Translations under genes and position numbers: made by a program
Notes under the pieces: model-generated
The model's input: only the letters and a program-made list of their open reading frames with translations
The model's database searches: none
Told to the model about the DNA's origin: nothing
Assembly: GCA_020284085.1 (NCBI GenBank)
Contig: JACEVL010000514.1
Coordinates: 885,001 to 949,000, forward strand
DNA: 64,000 nucleotides
DNA from: Aporrectodea caliginosa
Lineage: Eukaryota > Annelida > Clitellata > Crassiclitellata > Lumbricidae
Reading direction: 5' to 3'
Shown: positions 1 to 10,498 of the stretch, piece after piece
Position numbering within the stretch: position 1 is the first letter of the stretch
Layout: each line of letters begins with the position of its first letter

Positions 1-689
1 TGCTGTGGCTACACGTTCAGTCTACAAACACCCGAAGTATTAAAGTCGGTTGTCCTTTCTCTCGGAACTAACGACTTAAACTTCACTTCACTTCGATCGC
101 TTCCAACTACTAGACGATCTAAAACATCCACTACAACCTGGGACTATTATTAGTCCTATTATACTGGTCAGTAATAATAGTCCCAGCTACAACTCAATTC
201 GCCATCGCCATCTTCTAAACTCTTACAATCAACTGACCTTTCGGTTCAACCGTCTCCTCTTTCCCAATAATTCGTTAAGCGTCCTTCGTCGCTAGGCAAC
301 ATATCGCGTCACGTGATATTTAAGTTTACAAATTTTAACAGACTTTAGTTTCACTAATATTATATTATATAACGCCACTACTATTTATCTGTCGCAACTT
401 TAACTGATTGGCTTATACTAAAGCTTATATTAATTAGTTAATTAAACAAGACATTTGGTAAGAACTATTTCGCTACACGGATGTGTAGGCCTATGTAAGA
501 AGTTTGCATCTCTATACTCTAACTACAACCATGTTGAGGCACCTCTAAACATATTCAGAATCAACTGAAACTTGGTCGTAATATTTTTTAAATTATTTGG
601 AACAGAATGAGGGGGTGAACGCGGCACCTTTTAAGAATTTATTTCTCACCATTGCCCATGAGCCAACATAATATGTTTAGGTATGAAAT
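1..689. other. No gene seen; contains one short hairpin
   Basis: AT-rich DNA with no credible reading frame. The only structure I see is the hairpin at 138-186, listed separately. Confidence 0.5.
138..186. repeat. Perfect 15-bp inverted repeat (hairpin)
   Basis: CTGGGACTATTATTA at 138-152 is exactly the reverse complement of 172-186, with a 19-base loop. It could be the centre of a small fold-back element; function unknown. Confidence 0.6.
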
Positions 690-845
690 GGTCAATGGAC
701 CACAATGACAGTTCCATCTGACAGGGTTCTACAAGTCCCTCAAGTCTTTTTTCTTTAGTCGTGGCTGGGCCGGGAGCGCTCCTGATTAGTTTCTTGAAGG
801 GGCGCTATATAAATGCTCTGAATGAATGAATGAATGAATGAATGC
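690..845 (+). mobile_element. 5'-truncated LINE, 3' end and tail
   Basis: The segment reads as the extreme C-terminus of a CR1/L2-like LINE protein (a short stretch around KSFFFSRGWAGSAPD). It is followed by the tail motif GGCGCTATATAAAT and a short (AATG)n run at about 821-845. The same tail ends other LINE and SINE copies in the window (near 8720, 34030, 40810, 47890). Only about 150 bp remain. Confidence 0.7.
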
Positions 846-2600
846 GTTCTTTGCCTGCACGATATAGGGGCGGGGGCCTATATTTATTTCTTGTCGTGTT
901 ATCTAAACACAAGTCTTTATGTAGAGTTCCAGGCTACTCTATTTATCAATCCAATCCACAGGCTTTCCACTCCAAATTGGTCTCACCTCTTCAAGAATTC
1001 CTACCCTAATCCAACCCATCCTCGCCTTCCAAACTTCTTCGTCCTCAACGAAACCCGCTTTAGCAGCTGCTCAGCTTCTCTTCTCTGATCTCTCTTGCAA
1101 CCGAACTCGAACCTCCACTGGACATTGATCTGATGCCGCGATGCCCTGTGCTTACCTTAAAAATTAGAACTTCAGAAATTTGGCGTTTACGATTAAGATT
1201 ATTCTGCATAACTTATGTTTCCATGGAGATTTTATAGGTGGCAGCCTTAAGGACATATACATGTAAATGCGCTCTAAATTTTCTATATAATAAACATTCA
1301 CAGCTCCTAAGCAATGACTTATTTTTGCGTCATATTATAAGATAAACCATCCTGAATTTTCTCGAAATTAGCCAAAGGACCTGTGCCTATAAAACTTGTG
1401 CTTCAACTCAACATTCGGTAATTAAAACCCATTTCAGCACAGTTTAAAACATGTTTTGATTTGTTAAACTTTGTGAAGTTTTTCTCAGGCATGGACACAT
1501 AATAGCTCATATGTAGGTTCTCGTCGACAATATCATTTAGCACCCCTATATATTAGTCTGCCAGATTTAAAAAAAGCTAGAAGTAAATAGAGACAAGGCA
1601 TTTTTATGGTTATTAGTTAGGTAATGACATGTAATAAAACATACTAAAACCTGCATTGTGTACCTTGACGGGAAATATTACAATTTAGTCCCAAAATCGG
1701 TCACTAATGAAAATAGGTCATTTCTCGTCAAATCAACAATGGGTATACACCACACCCCTTTGGATTCTTCTGAAAATTTGTGTACATAAATTACATGTTA
1801 AATTAGGAATAACAGTGAAAATATCTCAAAATTTGACCGAGATATTAATTTTTGAAGTTAATAAGCAAAAAACGTATCGCGGAAAATGGCATGATCCATC
1901 AAATTTGGACTGTCATATCTCGGCCATGAAATGAACTAGAGGGCTGAAAATATTTTCATGTAATCAGTTCGTTGTGCTCTGTCCAAATATGCAAGAATCT
2001 TGATAATTTTACATCTGGATTTTACTATGAAAGCTTCTAAATATTCCACAAAGGCCAATTCTCACTCAAGTTCCAGACATCATCAGCAGGTAGCAATGAC
2101 ATATAATAATACTTATACTGGTTATTATATGGAGGTACATGGTTGCTAATGAGACATATAGTCAGTACCTGATAGTTTCATTATGTCTGTGCTTTTGGAG
2201 GACATTTCTGTGCCATGATCGTCAAAGTGGCTTCCCCATAAAGTGAAAGTGTGGGGTTAATGAAGTTCATGGAAAATTTGCACATAATTATATTGTGGAC
2301 ACCTACAACTGTCATTGGTGAAAACTTCAGGAGGGTGATCTGCTCCTTTCGGACCTTTCCTCATAATCATCTTTAGAAGTTGACCAATATTACAGTGTCG
2401 CGAGTTCATGTTAATAGGCCTCATATTGGATCATGGTCACTTTTAATGCACAGCTACCTTCAAGCACTTCACTACTAGGCTAACTGATTTTATCATTATT
2501 ATGCTAGCAGTCAAGTTTTCTCAGTTTGCAGTGTATTAGACACTATTTTCAATTTCATACATGCAAAAGCAAATAAAACTATATTACAAGTTTACACATA
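846..2600. other. No gene seen
   Basis: AT-rich sequence. The short open frames here have no recognisable domain, no splice-site support and low-complexity composition. A direct repeat of about 40 bp (TCTCTAGTAGAACTGCATTA) lies just to the right, near 2670-2750. Confidence 0.4.
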
Positions 2601-3404
2601 CTCTTTTCGTACTTTGTGCAGCAGACATGCACAGTTGCAGAATCATTCTTCTAATCCTGCAAAAGTCAATACTCTAGTAGAACTGCATTATTTGAGTCAA
2701 ACAGTTTCTCTAGTAGAACTGCATTATTTGAGTCAAACAGTTTTAAATACTTGAAAACAGCATCAAATGGTCGTTTACTGTTTTCAATGATTGATTCATC
2801 ATATTTGTATTGCCTTGCACTACTGCTACATGCAAGTGGTGCAGGGAGGCAACGTAGAAATGAATGACAGCTGTATTTTCCTGATCAACCTTTCTTTTGG
2901 AATACACTGTTCGTTCTCGTGCATATACACTTTGACTGGAGTGCAGCCAATGCCTGTTATGCTTCCATTTATCTGTCCTAAGTCCACATCAAAATCTGCC
3001 TTGACGAAACTTGCAGCACACAATGTTTGTTGTTCTGGTGATGTTTCTCTCTCTTCTTTTCCAGAAAAGAGAAGAAAACAGAGACAGAATGTACAGGAGG
3101 ACTTTTATCACTTGTCTGATGCTATTAATCCAGATGATATGCTTTGTACTTGTAGCCTACTATCACCGGTGTCAAATGGATTGCTTCCATTCGGCCATTC
3201 CAGCATCTTATTTATGTACTGCAGGTCTCGTTGCAATTATTGTTGTCCAAGCTCAACATGTTTTGACTCATTCCAACACTCATCAACACCAGTGAGAGAC
3301 TTAAGTTATGCATGGATAGTTCCGCACTTACTCATCGAAGGAACCCATCTTTGTTATTCCCTTGCCATGTGTAAGTCCACCCCTACTCTTCACGGCTTTC
3401 ATCA

Positions 3405-4394
3405 TCACCTGTTCAATAGATACGTCTGTTGATAAGCCTGCCCAGTACCTATCTTATCTGCGCAACATGTGGTAACCGTCATCATTAAATTTGTATGCAG
3501 CCATGACTGTTTCTCTGGCAAATAAAGAATCATGTGCAGGTACAGCCTTCCACTCTTCACACAGTTGCTGTGTCCAGTAAACAGCTTTAACATCTCAGTC
3601 AAGGAATGCCTTCAATGCTTGAACATTTTTATATATTGCAAATCACATCCACAACTTTGCCATTCTTGACTTTGCCGATATTGCTATATTGAGCTCCTCG
3701 AGTGAATTACCTAACTGTTTCAAACACTGTAGCGTTCCAGTTCCTGGAGGTTACGTGTCCCTTCCATAACACCATCATACATTTGCCTGAGAGCATCAAT
3801 GTCGGCTTGACTCAAAGCATTGCACTCGTCAGAATCACAATTGATCAAATCATGCATAAGCATGACATGCAAAGCAGAATCCAGCAACAAGCGCCCATGG
3901 ACATAGGCGTAGCTACATGGAGGCACGAGGAGGCCATTGCCTCCTCTTGCTTTCTTACAGACCGGAACTTCGATTGACCAAACCCCACTACACCTGGAGT
4001 TGCCTCCTCTTGACTCCTGGAGTTGCCTCCTCTTGAATTTCTGTCTGGCTACGCTCCTGCCCATGGACTGCATAAATGCTTTCCCTGCTAGCATGTGACC
4101 ACCTGTGTTTGGATAATAGCAACTTTTCAAAACCTCAGCAATGCCAGAACCAGCCATGACTGAGCCTACACTACCAAGTAAGCTCATGATAATATGAAAC
4201 CCACCAAGCCTTCAATCTATGTTCAGTTTGTGGCATTCAATGACCTCCACAGCCTTGATAAACAGTAGATGATCGATACATGGTGTGACCATGTTCAACT
4301 TGGCTGCTTGATCCACCACAAACGATAAAGTAGACAGGATACAAGACTTGTCACCGGGGTTCCGATCAACGATGGGCCACATACGAATATCCAC
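3405..4394 (-). pseudogene. Broken ORF of an unnamed invertebrate repeat-borne protein family
   Basis: On the minus strand one frame runs from 4394 to 3720, broken by a single stop near 4205-4210. It contains RLGGFHIIMSLLGS followed by VMAGSGIAEVL and GHMLAGKAF. I recall this motif set from multicopy uncharacterised proteins of cnidarians and other invertebrates, which I believe to be transposon-borne; that is memory, not a search. A 156-bp MITE (3903-4058) interrupts the frame after GKAFMQ, and the family sequence resumes as LLLDSALHVML. Further minus-strand fragments at 3405-3602 may continue it. The stop and the insertion make it a pseudogene. Function unknown. Confidence 0.45.
3903..4058. 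mobile_element. 156-bp MITE with 10-bp target duplication
   Basis: The insertion is flanked by GCCCATGGAC at 3893-3902 and 4059-4068. Its ends are imperfect inverted repeats (AGGCGTAGCTAC at the left; the complement of the right end reads AGGAGCGTAGCCAG). Internally it repeats TTGCCTCCTCTTG. A 9-10 bp duplication would fit a MULE-type element better than hAT. It happens to stay open in the minus-strand frame it interrupts. Confidence 0.7.
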
Positions 4395-4441
4395 CGGTGG
4401 CTGATACTCACCCTTGTTTAAATTACTTAAGAAGCTACCCC

Positions 4442-4546
4442 GAACGATTCTCTAGAGAAAGTGAGAGGAGAACTATGGATGTCTTGCAGACAGTCCTAGA
4501 AAGACAAAGTGAGTTAGAGGCTGAACTGTATTCCGCTTACGATGAG
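4442..4546 (+). mobile_element. Near-identical 105-bp copy of part of the Gag-like ORF
   Basis: This stretch matches about 6645-6750 with a single mismatch by eye and encodes the same residues, from FRESERRTMD to AELYSAYDE. Sequence on either side is unrelated to the 6.4-7.4 kb locus. The open frame 4397-4654 therefore looks like a chance fusion around a duplicated fragment. Confidence 0.7.
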
Positions 4547-4959
4547 ATGTGGTTTAGATTCTTCACGATAAAACCAACCACTGTGCCAAAGAAGATCCAG
4601 GTCAGTCAACGATTGGCAGTGTGTGTGGTTGCTGGAGGTCAACGAATGATTTGAAAATAGTCTGAGACAATACCATTCCTGGACTTCAATGTGGCAATCA
4701 TTTCCATTCGTCCGAATAACAGACTGCTTATACTTATTAATTTATTCTATTGAATTCGAGTATCGGAGCGATGCTAAAACCTTAATTAACCACTGAGCTC
4801 CCAAAACATGATCGACAGACACACCGACACCAAAAAAACTGGTGAAATAATAGAACGAGGACTACCAACAGAATGGCAAATAATGCAATTATCCTCGCAG
4901 AGCTCCGCCGTATCTGCTGAGGTAAACCATAGTTTAAGTTGCTAAATAACTTTCTACTG

Positions 4960-5345
4960 CCAATTTAAAATTGAATTTGGATTGATGAATATAATTGTTT
5001 GCCTAAAATAATGGAAGTTGGATTGATGAAACTAATTCTTTGCTTGACGAGAAGCTGCATTGAGGGAAATAATTGTTTCCCTAGGCTAAATAGAAGCTGG
5101 ATTGATTAAACTTTGCTTCAATAGATGCTGGATTGATGAAAATAATTGTTTCTGTAAGTTGAAGTTGGATTGATGAGAATAATTGTTTGCTTAAATAAAA
5201 ATTCGTTTGATAAAAAATTATTTTTCCTGAAATACGGTACAAGTTAGATTGATGAGAAGTAGGCTAGTTTTTTTCTTAAATAAAAGTTGGATTTGAGGAA
5301 ATGTTTCCTTAAATGGAAGCTGGATTGATGACAGTTATTGTGGAC
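4960..5345 (+). repeat. Cryptic tandem repeat, GGATTGATGAAAATAATTG units
   Basis: Seven or so degenerate units of about 45-60 bp share GTTGGATTGATGA and AATAATTGTTT. They are irregular in spacing, typical of a decayed minisatellite. Confidence 0.55.
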
Positions 5346-6434
5346 ATTGGCAGACAGCTTATTTACCAACTTCAAGCACGTCATTGTGTGAGGGATTTGG
5401 AAGTATGATAACAGTAATTGTAGGGTAATCATAAGTTTAACGACTAGAGAGTTATTTAGACAGACTGACAAACAGACTTAGACGCATACAGCGACGGTAC
5501 AGCGACCAAGCGACCGCCAGCCCGACTTGGGATGGCGAAGGATGGATGCGTCTATCACCGACAGACATGCGCCGCCTCCTGATGCCGCAGACATGCCTAT
5601 CATAAGTTAACCTGAGGACTGACGACCGATGACCGATGACCGACGACCAATGGCCGTACAGGAAAACAGGGTACGCCGCCCTACAGTCATTGCAAGGAAA
5701 AGGAGCAACTATAAGATAGCCAAACGAATAGAAAAAGGGCTCTCTCAGGTTGGTTCTCTCGGTTGGTGACTGTCGTGATGTTTTGGTTCCGAAGACGGTG
5801 AAGAACGCTCGAAGTGTCGAGTACAGAGAAGACGAATGCTGCTTGAAACTGCAGCCGAAGTGAAGGAACCGCAACGAGTGATGACGATATAGAAGGAACC
5901 AAGAGAGACCGAGGGAGATGAACGCAGAACTTCCTCGTTAAAAGAAAGCAAGAAGACGACGCAGGCAATCTCTTAGATAAGTGCTAGGGAATAATCGTAC
6001 TTGTAACTAGAAGCGTGCATTTCATTGAGAATAGTCGTCCCACTGCCAAAGACGACCAATTGATGTCGAGAGGAGACGAAACCGACACACGAGTGGAACA
6101 GATGAACGTTGATGCAGAAAGACATTAGAGAGCAGAACGCTGGCTCTTGAACTGATGATCGACACAGACCGACAGCCATAGACGCAGGTAACTTTACGAC
6201 GTTGTATCAGTAAGGGTAATTGTCCCGCGTAGTGACTATATGCAGCCGATAGTTAAGGATAATTAGGATACCGTGAATAGAAAGAATTAGCTAGGTCCCG
6301 GAGTGATCTTGCTGTAAAACCTTGATTGTGTGAAAGTGATGACAATGATGAATGAATGATCGTTATTAACCGCTGTTTGATATTTGTTTTGTACGACATT
6401 ACTTAGACGTTTTGTTAGCGAATATACACTGAAA
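5346..6434. other. Possible 5' leader of the Gag-like ORF; nothing certain
   Basis: Higher GC than its left neighbour, with short GACCGATGACCGACGACC repeats near 5620-5650. It precedes the Gag-like ORF and could be a retroelement LTR/leader. I could not identify LTR boundaries or a primer-binding site, so this stays a guess. Confidence 0.25.
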
Positions 6435-7424
6435 ATGGCTTCTCGATCTCTTGAATTGTTAGCTGGTCGTGATCTGACCGATAGGGAAGATGAAGAAACA
6501 ATAGCGCCCGCAAGTAAGGAAGTAAGATCTGAACTGAACCTCCTCACCATAGATAGTATTCTCGGATCCATTGAGACTTTAGCCACCATGATAGCTAACA
6601 AACAGGAACAGACCGAGAGAGCTCTAGCTGAAGTGAGAGAGAGTGAACGATTCTTTAGAGAAAGTGAGAGGAGAACTATGGATGTCTTGCAGACAGTCCT
6701 AGAAAGACAAAGTGAGTTAGAGGCTGAACTGTATTCCGCTTACGATGAGACCGCATACGATAACCCAGATCGCGTCGATCGATCTAAGCAATCAGATCGA
6801 CCGGTCGACTTCAGACCGAAGTCCGGCTTTGCCCTCGACCCCAACCCACCTTCGTCAAACCCCCTAGATGAATTCAGACCCCCAACAGGCCCTTCTATTC
6901 TTAGGAGGAGTGAGAGGCTTAGACGCCAGAAAGAGAGGAATACCAGTCAGTCTAGTAGAGAAGGTCATGATGAGACCTTCAGCGACTTAGAGGTCGAAGA
7001 TATCATCTATTCTCATTCAGGGGCATTCCGCGGTCGAAGAGGACGAACCTGGGCTGGGAACCCAGGGTCCCCCGGTTTAGCACCCGGGCCCGTAGATAGG
7101 AATACTAATTGGGTATTGCCGCGTGGAAGCCAATTCCACGTGGCTGGCGACGAGGAACACCTAGACGACGAAAGGGAGGGCTCCCGAGGGCATTACGACC
7201 CGAGGGGTGGGACTAGCAACCCCATAGGCATAACGACCAGCCCAACCTTTGGCCAGTCTTGGCGGCAGAAGACGCAGGACGTTACTTTCCAGCGTGGAAG
7301 CCAATTCCACGCTGATGCTAGTGACGAAGAAAACGCCACATTTGGCGACCAAGGATGGAATGATGAGGGGGAGGGAACCCGAAGAACCAGTAACGCCACA
7401 ATTGAAGGCATTAGAATGATTTAG
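6435..7424 (+). CDS. Gag-like or retroelement ORF, function unproven
   Basis: An open frame of 330 codons from ATG 6435 (AAAATGG context; an upstream in-frame ATG at 6384 is less convincing). The N-terminal 115 residues are charged and probably helical/coiled-coil (region ERALAEVRESERFFRESERR). The rest is disordered and rich in Arg, Gly, Ser and Pro, with RRSERLRRQKER. A duplicated motif, RGSQFHVAGDEE and RGSQFHADASDEE, is encoded by the self-complementary segment GTGGAAGCCAATTCCAC. This composition is usual for retrotransposon Gag N-termini, but I see no zinc knuckle and no pol follows. A fragment is duplicated at 4442-4546, which supports a repeat origin. It could also be an unrelated disordered protein. 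Confidence 0.4.
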   Translation: MASRSLELLAGRDLTDREDEETIAPASKEVRSELNLLTIDSILGSIETLATMIANKQEQTERALAEVRESERFFRESERRTMDVLQTVLERQSELEAELYSAYDETAYDNPDRVDRSKQSDRPVDFRPKSGFALDPNPPSSNPLDEFRPPTGPSILRRSERLRRQKERNTSQSSREGHDETFSDLEVEDIIYSHSGAFRGRRGRTWAGNPGSPGLAPGPVDRNTNWVLPRGSQFHVAGDEEHLDDEREGSRGHYDPRGGTSNPIGITTSPTFGQSWRQKTQDVTFQRGSQFHADASDEENATFGDQGWNDEGEGTRRTSNATIEGIRMI

Positions 7425-7839
7425 CAACATAAACTACGGGATAGCCGTGTCTGATTCGCCATTATCGCTCAACTTAATTTTATTGTTACGAAAGTTTCAT
7501 ACAACGTTAACCGGTTAAATTAGCCGATAAAATCGAATTAGTCCCTACAAAAAACACGAAATCTAATGTTAACTAACTTCAAACTCGTTCAAAACAAATA
7601 AATTTAACAAAGTTTATTAATTAAATCGCACCATATCGACAAAGATATACAGTCTACTTAACACATTCCCAAAATATCGCTTGGTGTTGATTTAGGTAAA
7701 GCTTTTAATATCTGGACTTTAATTCTGGCCTACTATAATTATATGGTTTTTATGAGCTGTGTCAGAAATATGGCTGGTTCTGCATTGGTTTGCACGTGCA
7801 AAAAACCATGCCTCTGATTTTTGTGTTGGCTATGCTTAC

Positions 7840-7988
7840 CACGAAGAAGTTCCTCAATCTCTTTTGGAGTAGATTCAGGAATAGCGAGTGTGAGCTGCTC
7901 ATAAAGTGCTTTCTCTACTAAAGGTCCCATTGCTTGATCTTTATGTGGAACTTCCCTTGTCAACATCTCCCACATCACCACGCCGTAA
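7840..7988 (-). CDS. Protein kinase exon 3 (MAP3K/MLK-like), C-lobe
   Basis: The minus-strand exon begins after acceptor TTTTAG and ends before donor GTAAGC (phase 1). It encodes the end of the VW-S-YGVVMWEMLTREVPHK block, the helix F/G region of the kinase C-lobe, then GPLVEKALYEQLTLAIP and EIEELL. Joined to exon 2 (28811-28994), the split codon AG+T restores Ser in DVWSYG, exactly as in MAP3K20/ZAK, MLK and related kinases (SYGVVLWEMLT). The next exon should hold the CW...RP motif. I could not find it in 1-7839, so it probably lies outside the window. Reading on past the donor runs into intron sequence. Confidence 0.85.
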
Positions 7989-8544
7989 CTAAAACACACC
8001 ACATGCATACGCTATAAATCATACATCTGACTAAGCTTCGTTTACAATGTGCTACATTATACAATAATCTAATACATAGACCTAATTCTGAAAGTTTGTC
8101 CTTCTGTAACCATCTAAATGCTCGGGAACGTAATGCTCTAGCGCTATGAATGTTTTACAAAACCTTCTTATAAGAATTACTCATATTCATAATCGTTTAT
8201 TTAACACAAAACTGTCGACAAAACGCAAACAGAAATACAGAATACACGAGGCTTCAGAGAGGCTATTTTTCATCTAGTAGGCTAGATGTTTGTGAACAGC
8301 ATGCGTGATACGAAGATCTTATTGTTCTTAGTTGTAAGTTGAAAGGGATGGGGCCTGGAGCGTAGGTTAATTTGTTTGTCAGGGCTACTATTTTCAACTT
8401 GCAATTTACTGTTAATGCCGATTGTGGACATTTTAAGTTTAGAAATGGCCAACTTCAACGAGGTAATATCAATAACGGCGGCCACATCACGCGGGGCAAA
8501 ATGTGCAAATCAGGTGCATTCGTCATTAAACCACGAATGCTCAA

Positions 8545-8750
8545 CGCCAGGCATTTGCTGTGGTTGGTCCCTCTACTTGGAATGACCTTCCCCCTCATTA
8601 AGGGCTAAACTAATGACTAGTTTTTCCTCTTTGGTCTCTCGTTCTTTAAAGACGTTTCTTTTCCTCCGGGGTTATCGTGCTGAGCGCTTCTGAATAGTTA
8701 TTCTGAGAGAGAGGCGCTATATAAATCTTTAGATACAATACAATACAATA
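8545..8750 (+). mobile_element. 5'-truncated LINE 3' end with (ATACA)n tail
   Basis: It encodes the typical CR1/L2 C-terminus (a stretch reading VVGPSTWNDLP) and ends GGCGCTATATAAAT followed by a pentanucleotide tail near 8732-8750. It is inserted into tandem unit 1; a possible target duplication is only ACGA. Confidence 0.7.
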
Positions 8751-9182
8751 CGACCTCGCCTCGAAAATTTTCGAGCGCTAATAGAACATTAAAAACTCGA
8801 CAATAAGACACCGAGCTCAACGAGGTATTAGAAGATCGGCCGACCTTCGTCTATTATATTTATCCCGGGACAATAATAATAATACGCCTATATAAGGTAG
8901 AACGCGATTATTTTCAACTTGCAATATACTTAAAATGCCTATTATATGGATATTTTAAATTTCGAAATGGTCAAATTCAACGAGGTAATATCAATAACGA
9001 CGGCCATTTGTCTTACGTCACGCGATGCTAAATATACGAATCAGGTGCATTCGTCATAAAACCACGACTTCGCCTCATTAAATTTTGAGCGCTACGGAAC
9101 ACTAAAAACTCCAGAATAAGACACCGAGCTCAACGAGGTAATAGAAGAACAGCCGAGCTTCATCTATTATATTTAGCCCAGG

Positions 9183-9363
9183 CAGTGGCGTAGCCAGGAA
9201 TTTATGATGGGGGGTTTGGGATTTAAAATACCGGTAATTTGTGTTTTCAACCGAAAAATTGCGAATATTGTTAAAACTTCATCGTGCTGGGTGCAAAAAA
9301 AATTTTCCCTTAAGCCAATGGGGGGGTTTTAACCCCCCAAACCCCCCCTTGCCTACGCCACTG
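9183..9363. mobile_element. 181-bp hAT-type MITE
   Basis: Terminal inverted repeats are CAGTGGCGTAGCCAGG at the left and the complement CAGTGGCGTAGGC at the right. Exact 8-bp target duplications AGCCCAGG lie at 9175-9182 and 9364-9371. An 8-bp duplication and CAGTGG termini are typical of hAT elements. Non-coding, G-rich interior. Confidence 0.88.
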
Positions 9364-9527
9364 AGCCCAGGGAACAAATAATACACCTATATAAGGTAGA
9401 GAAAACCCGTGCGGTAAACAGGCAAGACAACTATTTTCACCTCTTAACATCGTTTCCATAACCGGTTGGTTAAGGACGCTGCCGACAAAAACTCGATGGC
9501 AGACCCGATGCCTACGTGGCTGCTTAA

Positions 9528-10498
9528 CCCTAGGGCTACCAAGCTTTTTTTGTAACACTGGCTACCAAGGGGTGGTTACCACCACCCCTGGATTTCGTGT
9601 TTGGCTTTACATATCATAACTTGTAATATAGCAATGAATTCAGCATTCATTTCTGCACAGAATGGTATATTTAGTTGTACATTATGTGAATGCACCTCGA
9701 AATTACATCACTTTTAACAACGGAACCCATTAATTAGCAATATTGTATATTATTGCGTACATTTTGTACTTTTTGGATAAACAAATATAAGATTATGTGT
9801 GTTTTGAAACTAATCTATGTATAAAAGATACACACAATCATCCCTACACATGTTTATATAGTATAAATGTACATCCATACATATATATATCCATACATAT
9901 ATATCGGTTTACGTTGTAATGCTGTATTCAGCCATTTTCACACAGATTACGCGTATTATTATTTATTTTGATCACTTTCGGTATTCAAAAGACAAAGATC
10001 TTGGTATGCAAATGAAGCCCTACATTCCCTCTAAAGAATGGTATCTTTGGTTCTCTTCCAGGAAGACAAATGAATACGCTACAGACAAAAAACTAAGGGG
10101 GGAGTGCTTCCATTCAGCCATCTTTTCACGCATATTACGCGTATTATTATTTATTTTGAGCACTTCCGGTTGTCTCAGGTCAACTCACTGACCATGGAAA
10201 TGTAGCCCCACATTCCCTCTATAGAATGGTATAATTTGTGTTTCTTAATATTAAATGACGGATAAGATATAGTCGAAAATCTAGGGGGGGTGGTATCCAC
10301 CCCCTCCTGGTACCTCGGGTTTATTGGGTATAACTTTTGAACGGTGTGAGATATCATCTCACATTTTACCTCAAAACGTGTGTAAATGAACCCCCTACAG
10401 CTACTTAAAAGGTCAAACTTTTATTCCATACGGAAAAAGTTTGAGATGAAAAAAACCTAGGGGGGTGGCAACCACCACCCCCCTTGGTAGCCCGAGGG
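9528..10498. mobile_element. 971-bp piggyBac-type non-autonomous element, copy 1
   Basis: Flanked by TTAA at 9524-9527 and 10499-10502, with inverted termini CCCTAGGGCTACCAAG and CTTGGTAGCCCGAGGG. TTAA duplication and CCC... termini are diagnostic of piggyBac. Internal hairpins (GGGGTGGTTACCACCACCCC near both ends) and an internal duplication of about 187 bp (units at about 9931 and 10118, containing TTACGCGTATTATTATTTA) add structure. There is no transposase. Open frames inside it show no conserved coding features. Confidence 0.88.

Larger units (their letters stand above)
8386..9440 (+). repeat. Two to three tandem ~330-bp units, each interrupted by a different insertion
   Basis: Units start at about 8386, 8907 and 9429 with (C)TATTTTCAACTTGCAAT. 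They share CAACGAGGTAATATCAATAACG, CACCGAGCTCAACGAGGTA and CTATATAAGGTAGA. Unit 1 carries a LINE 3' fragment (8545-8750) and unit 2 a hAT-type MITE (9183-9363). After removal both are close to 330 bp. Unit 3 is only a short start that runs into the LINE at about 9440. Function unknown. Confidence 0.65.

Noticed and set aside
2791..3432. 213-codon plus-strand open frame
   Set aside because: It is antisense to a decayed family with better motif support, overlaps other frames and shows no domain.
5452..5968. Arg/Ser-rich minus-strand frames
   Set aside because: Mutually overlapping, compositionally biased, no domain; antisense to the possible leader of the Gag-like ORF.
9919..10357. Open frames inside the 971-bp TTAA element (also 30085-30321)
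   Set aside because: Homologous copies do not keep the frames, so they are chance frames of a non-coding element.
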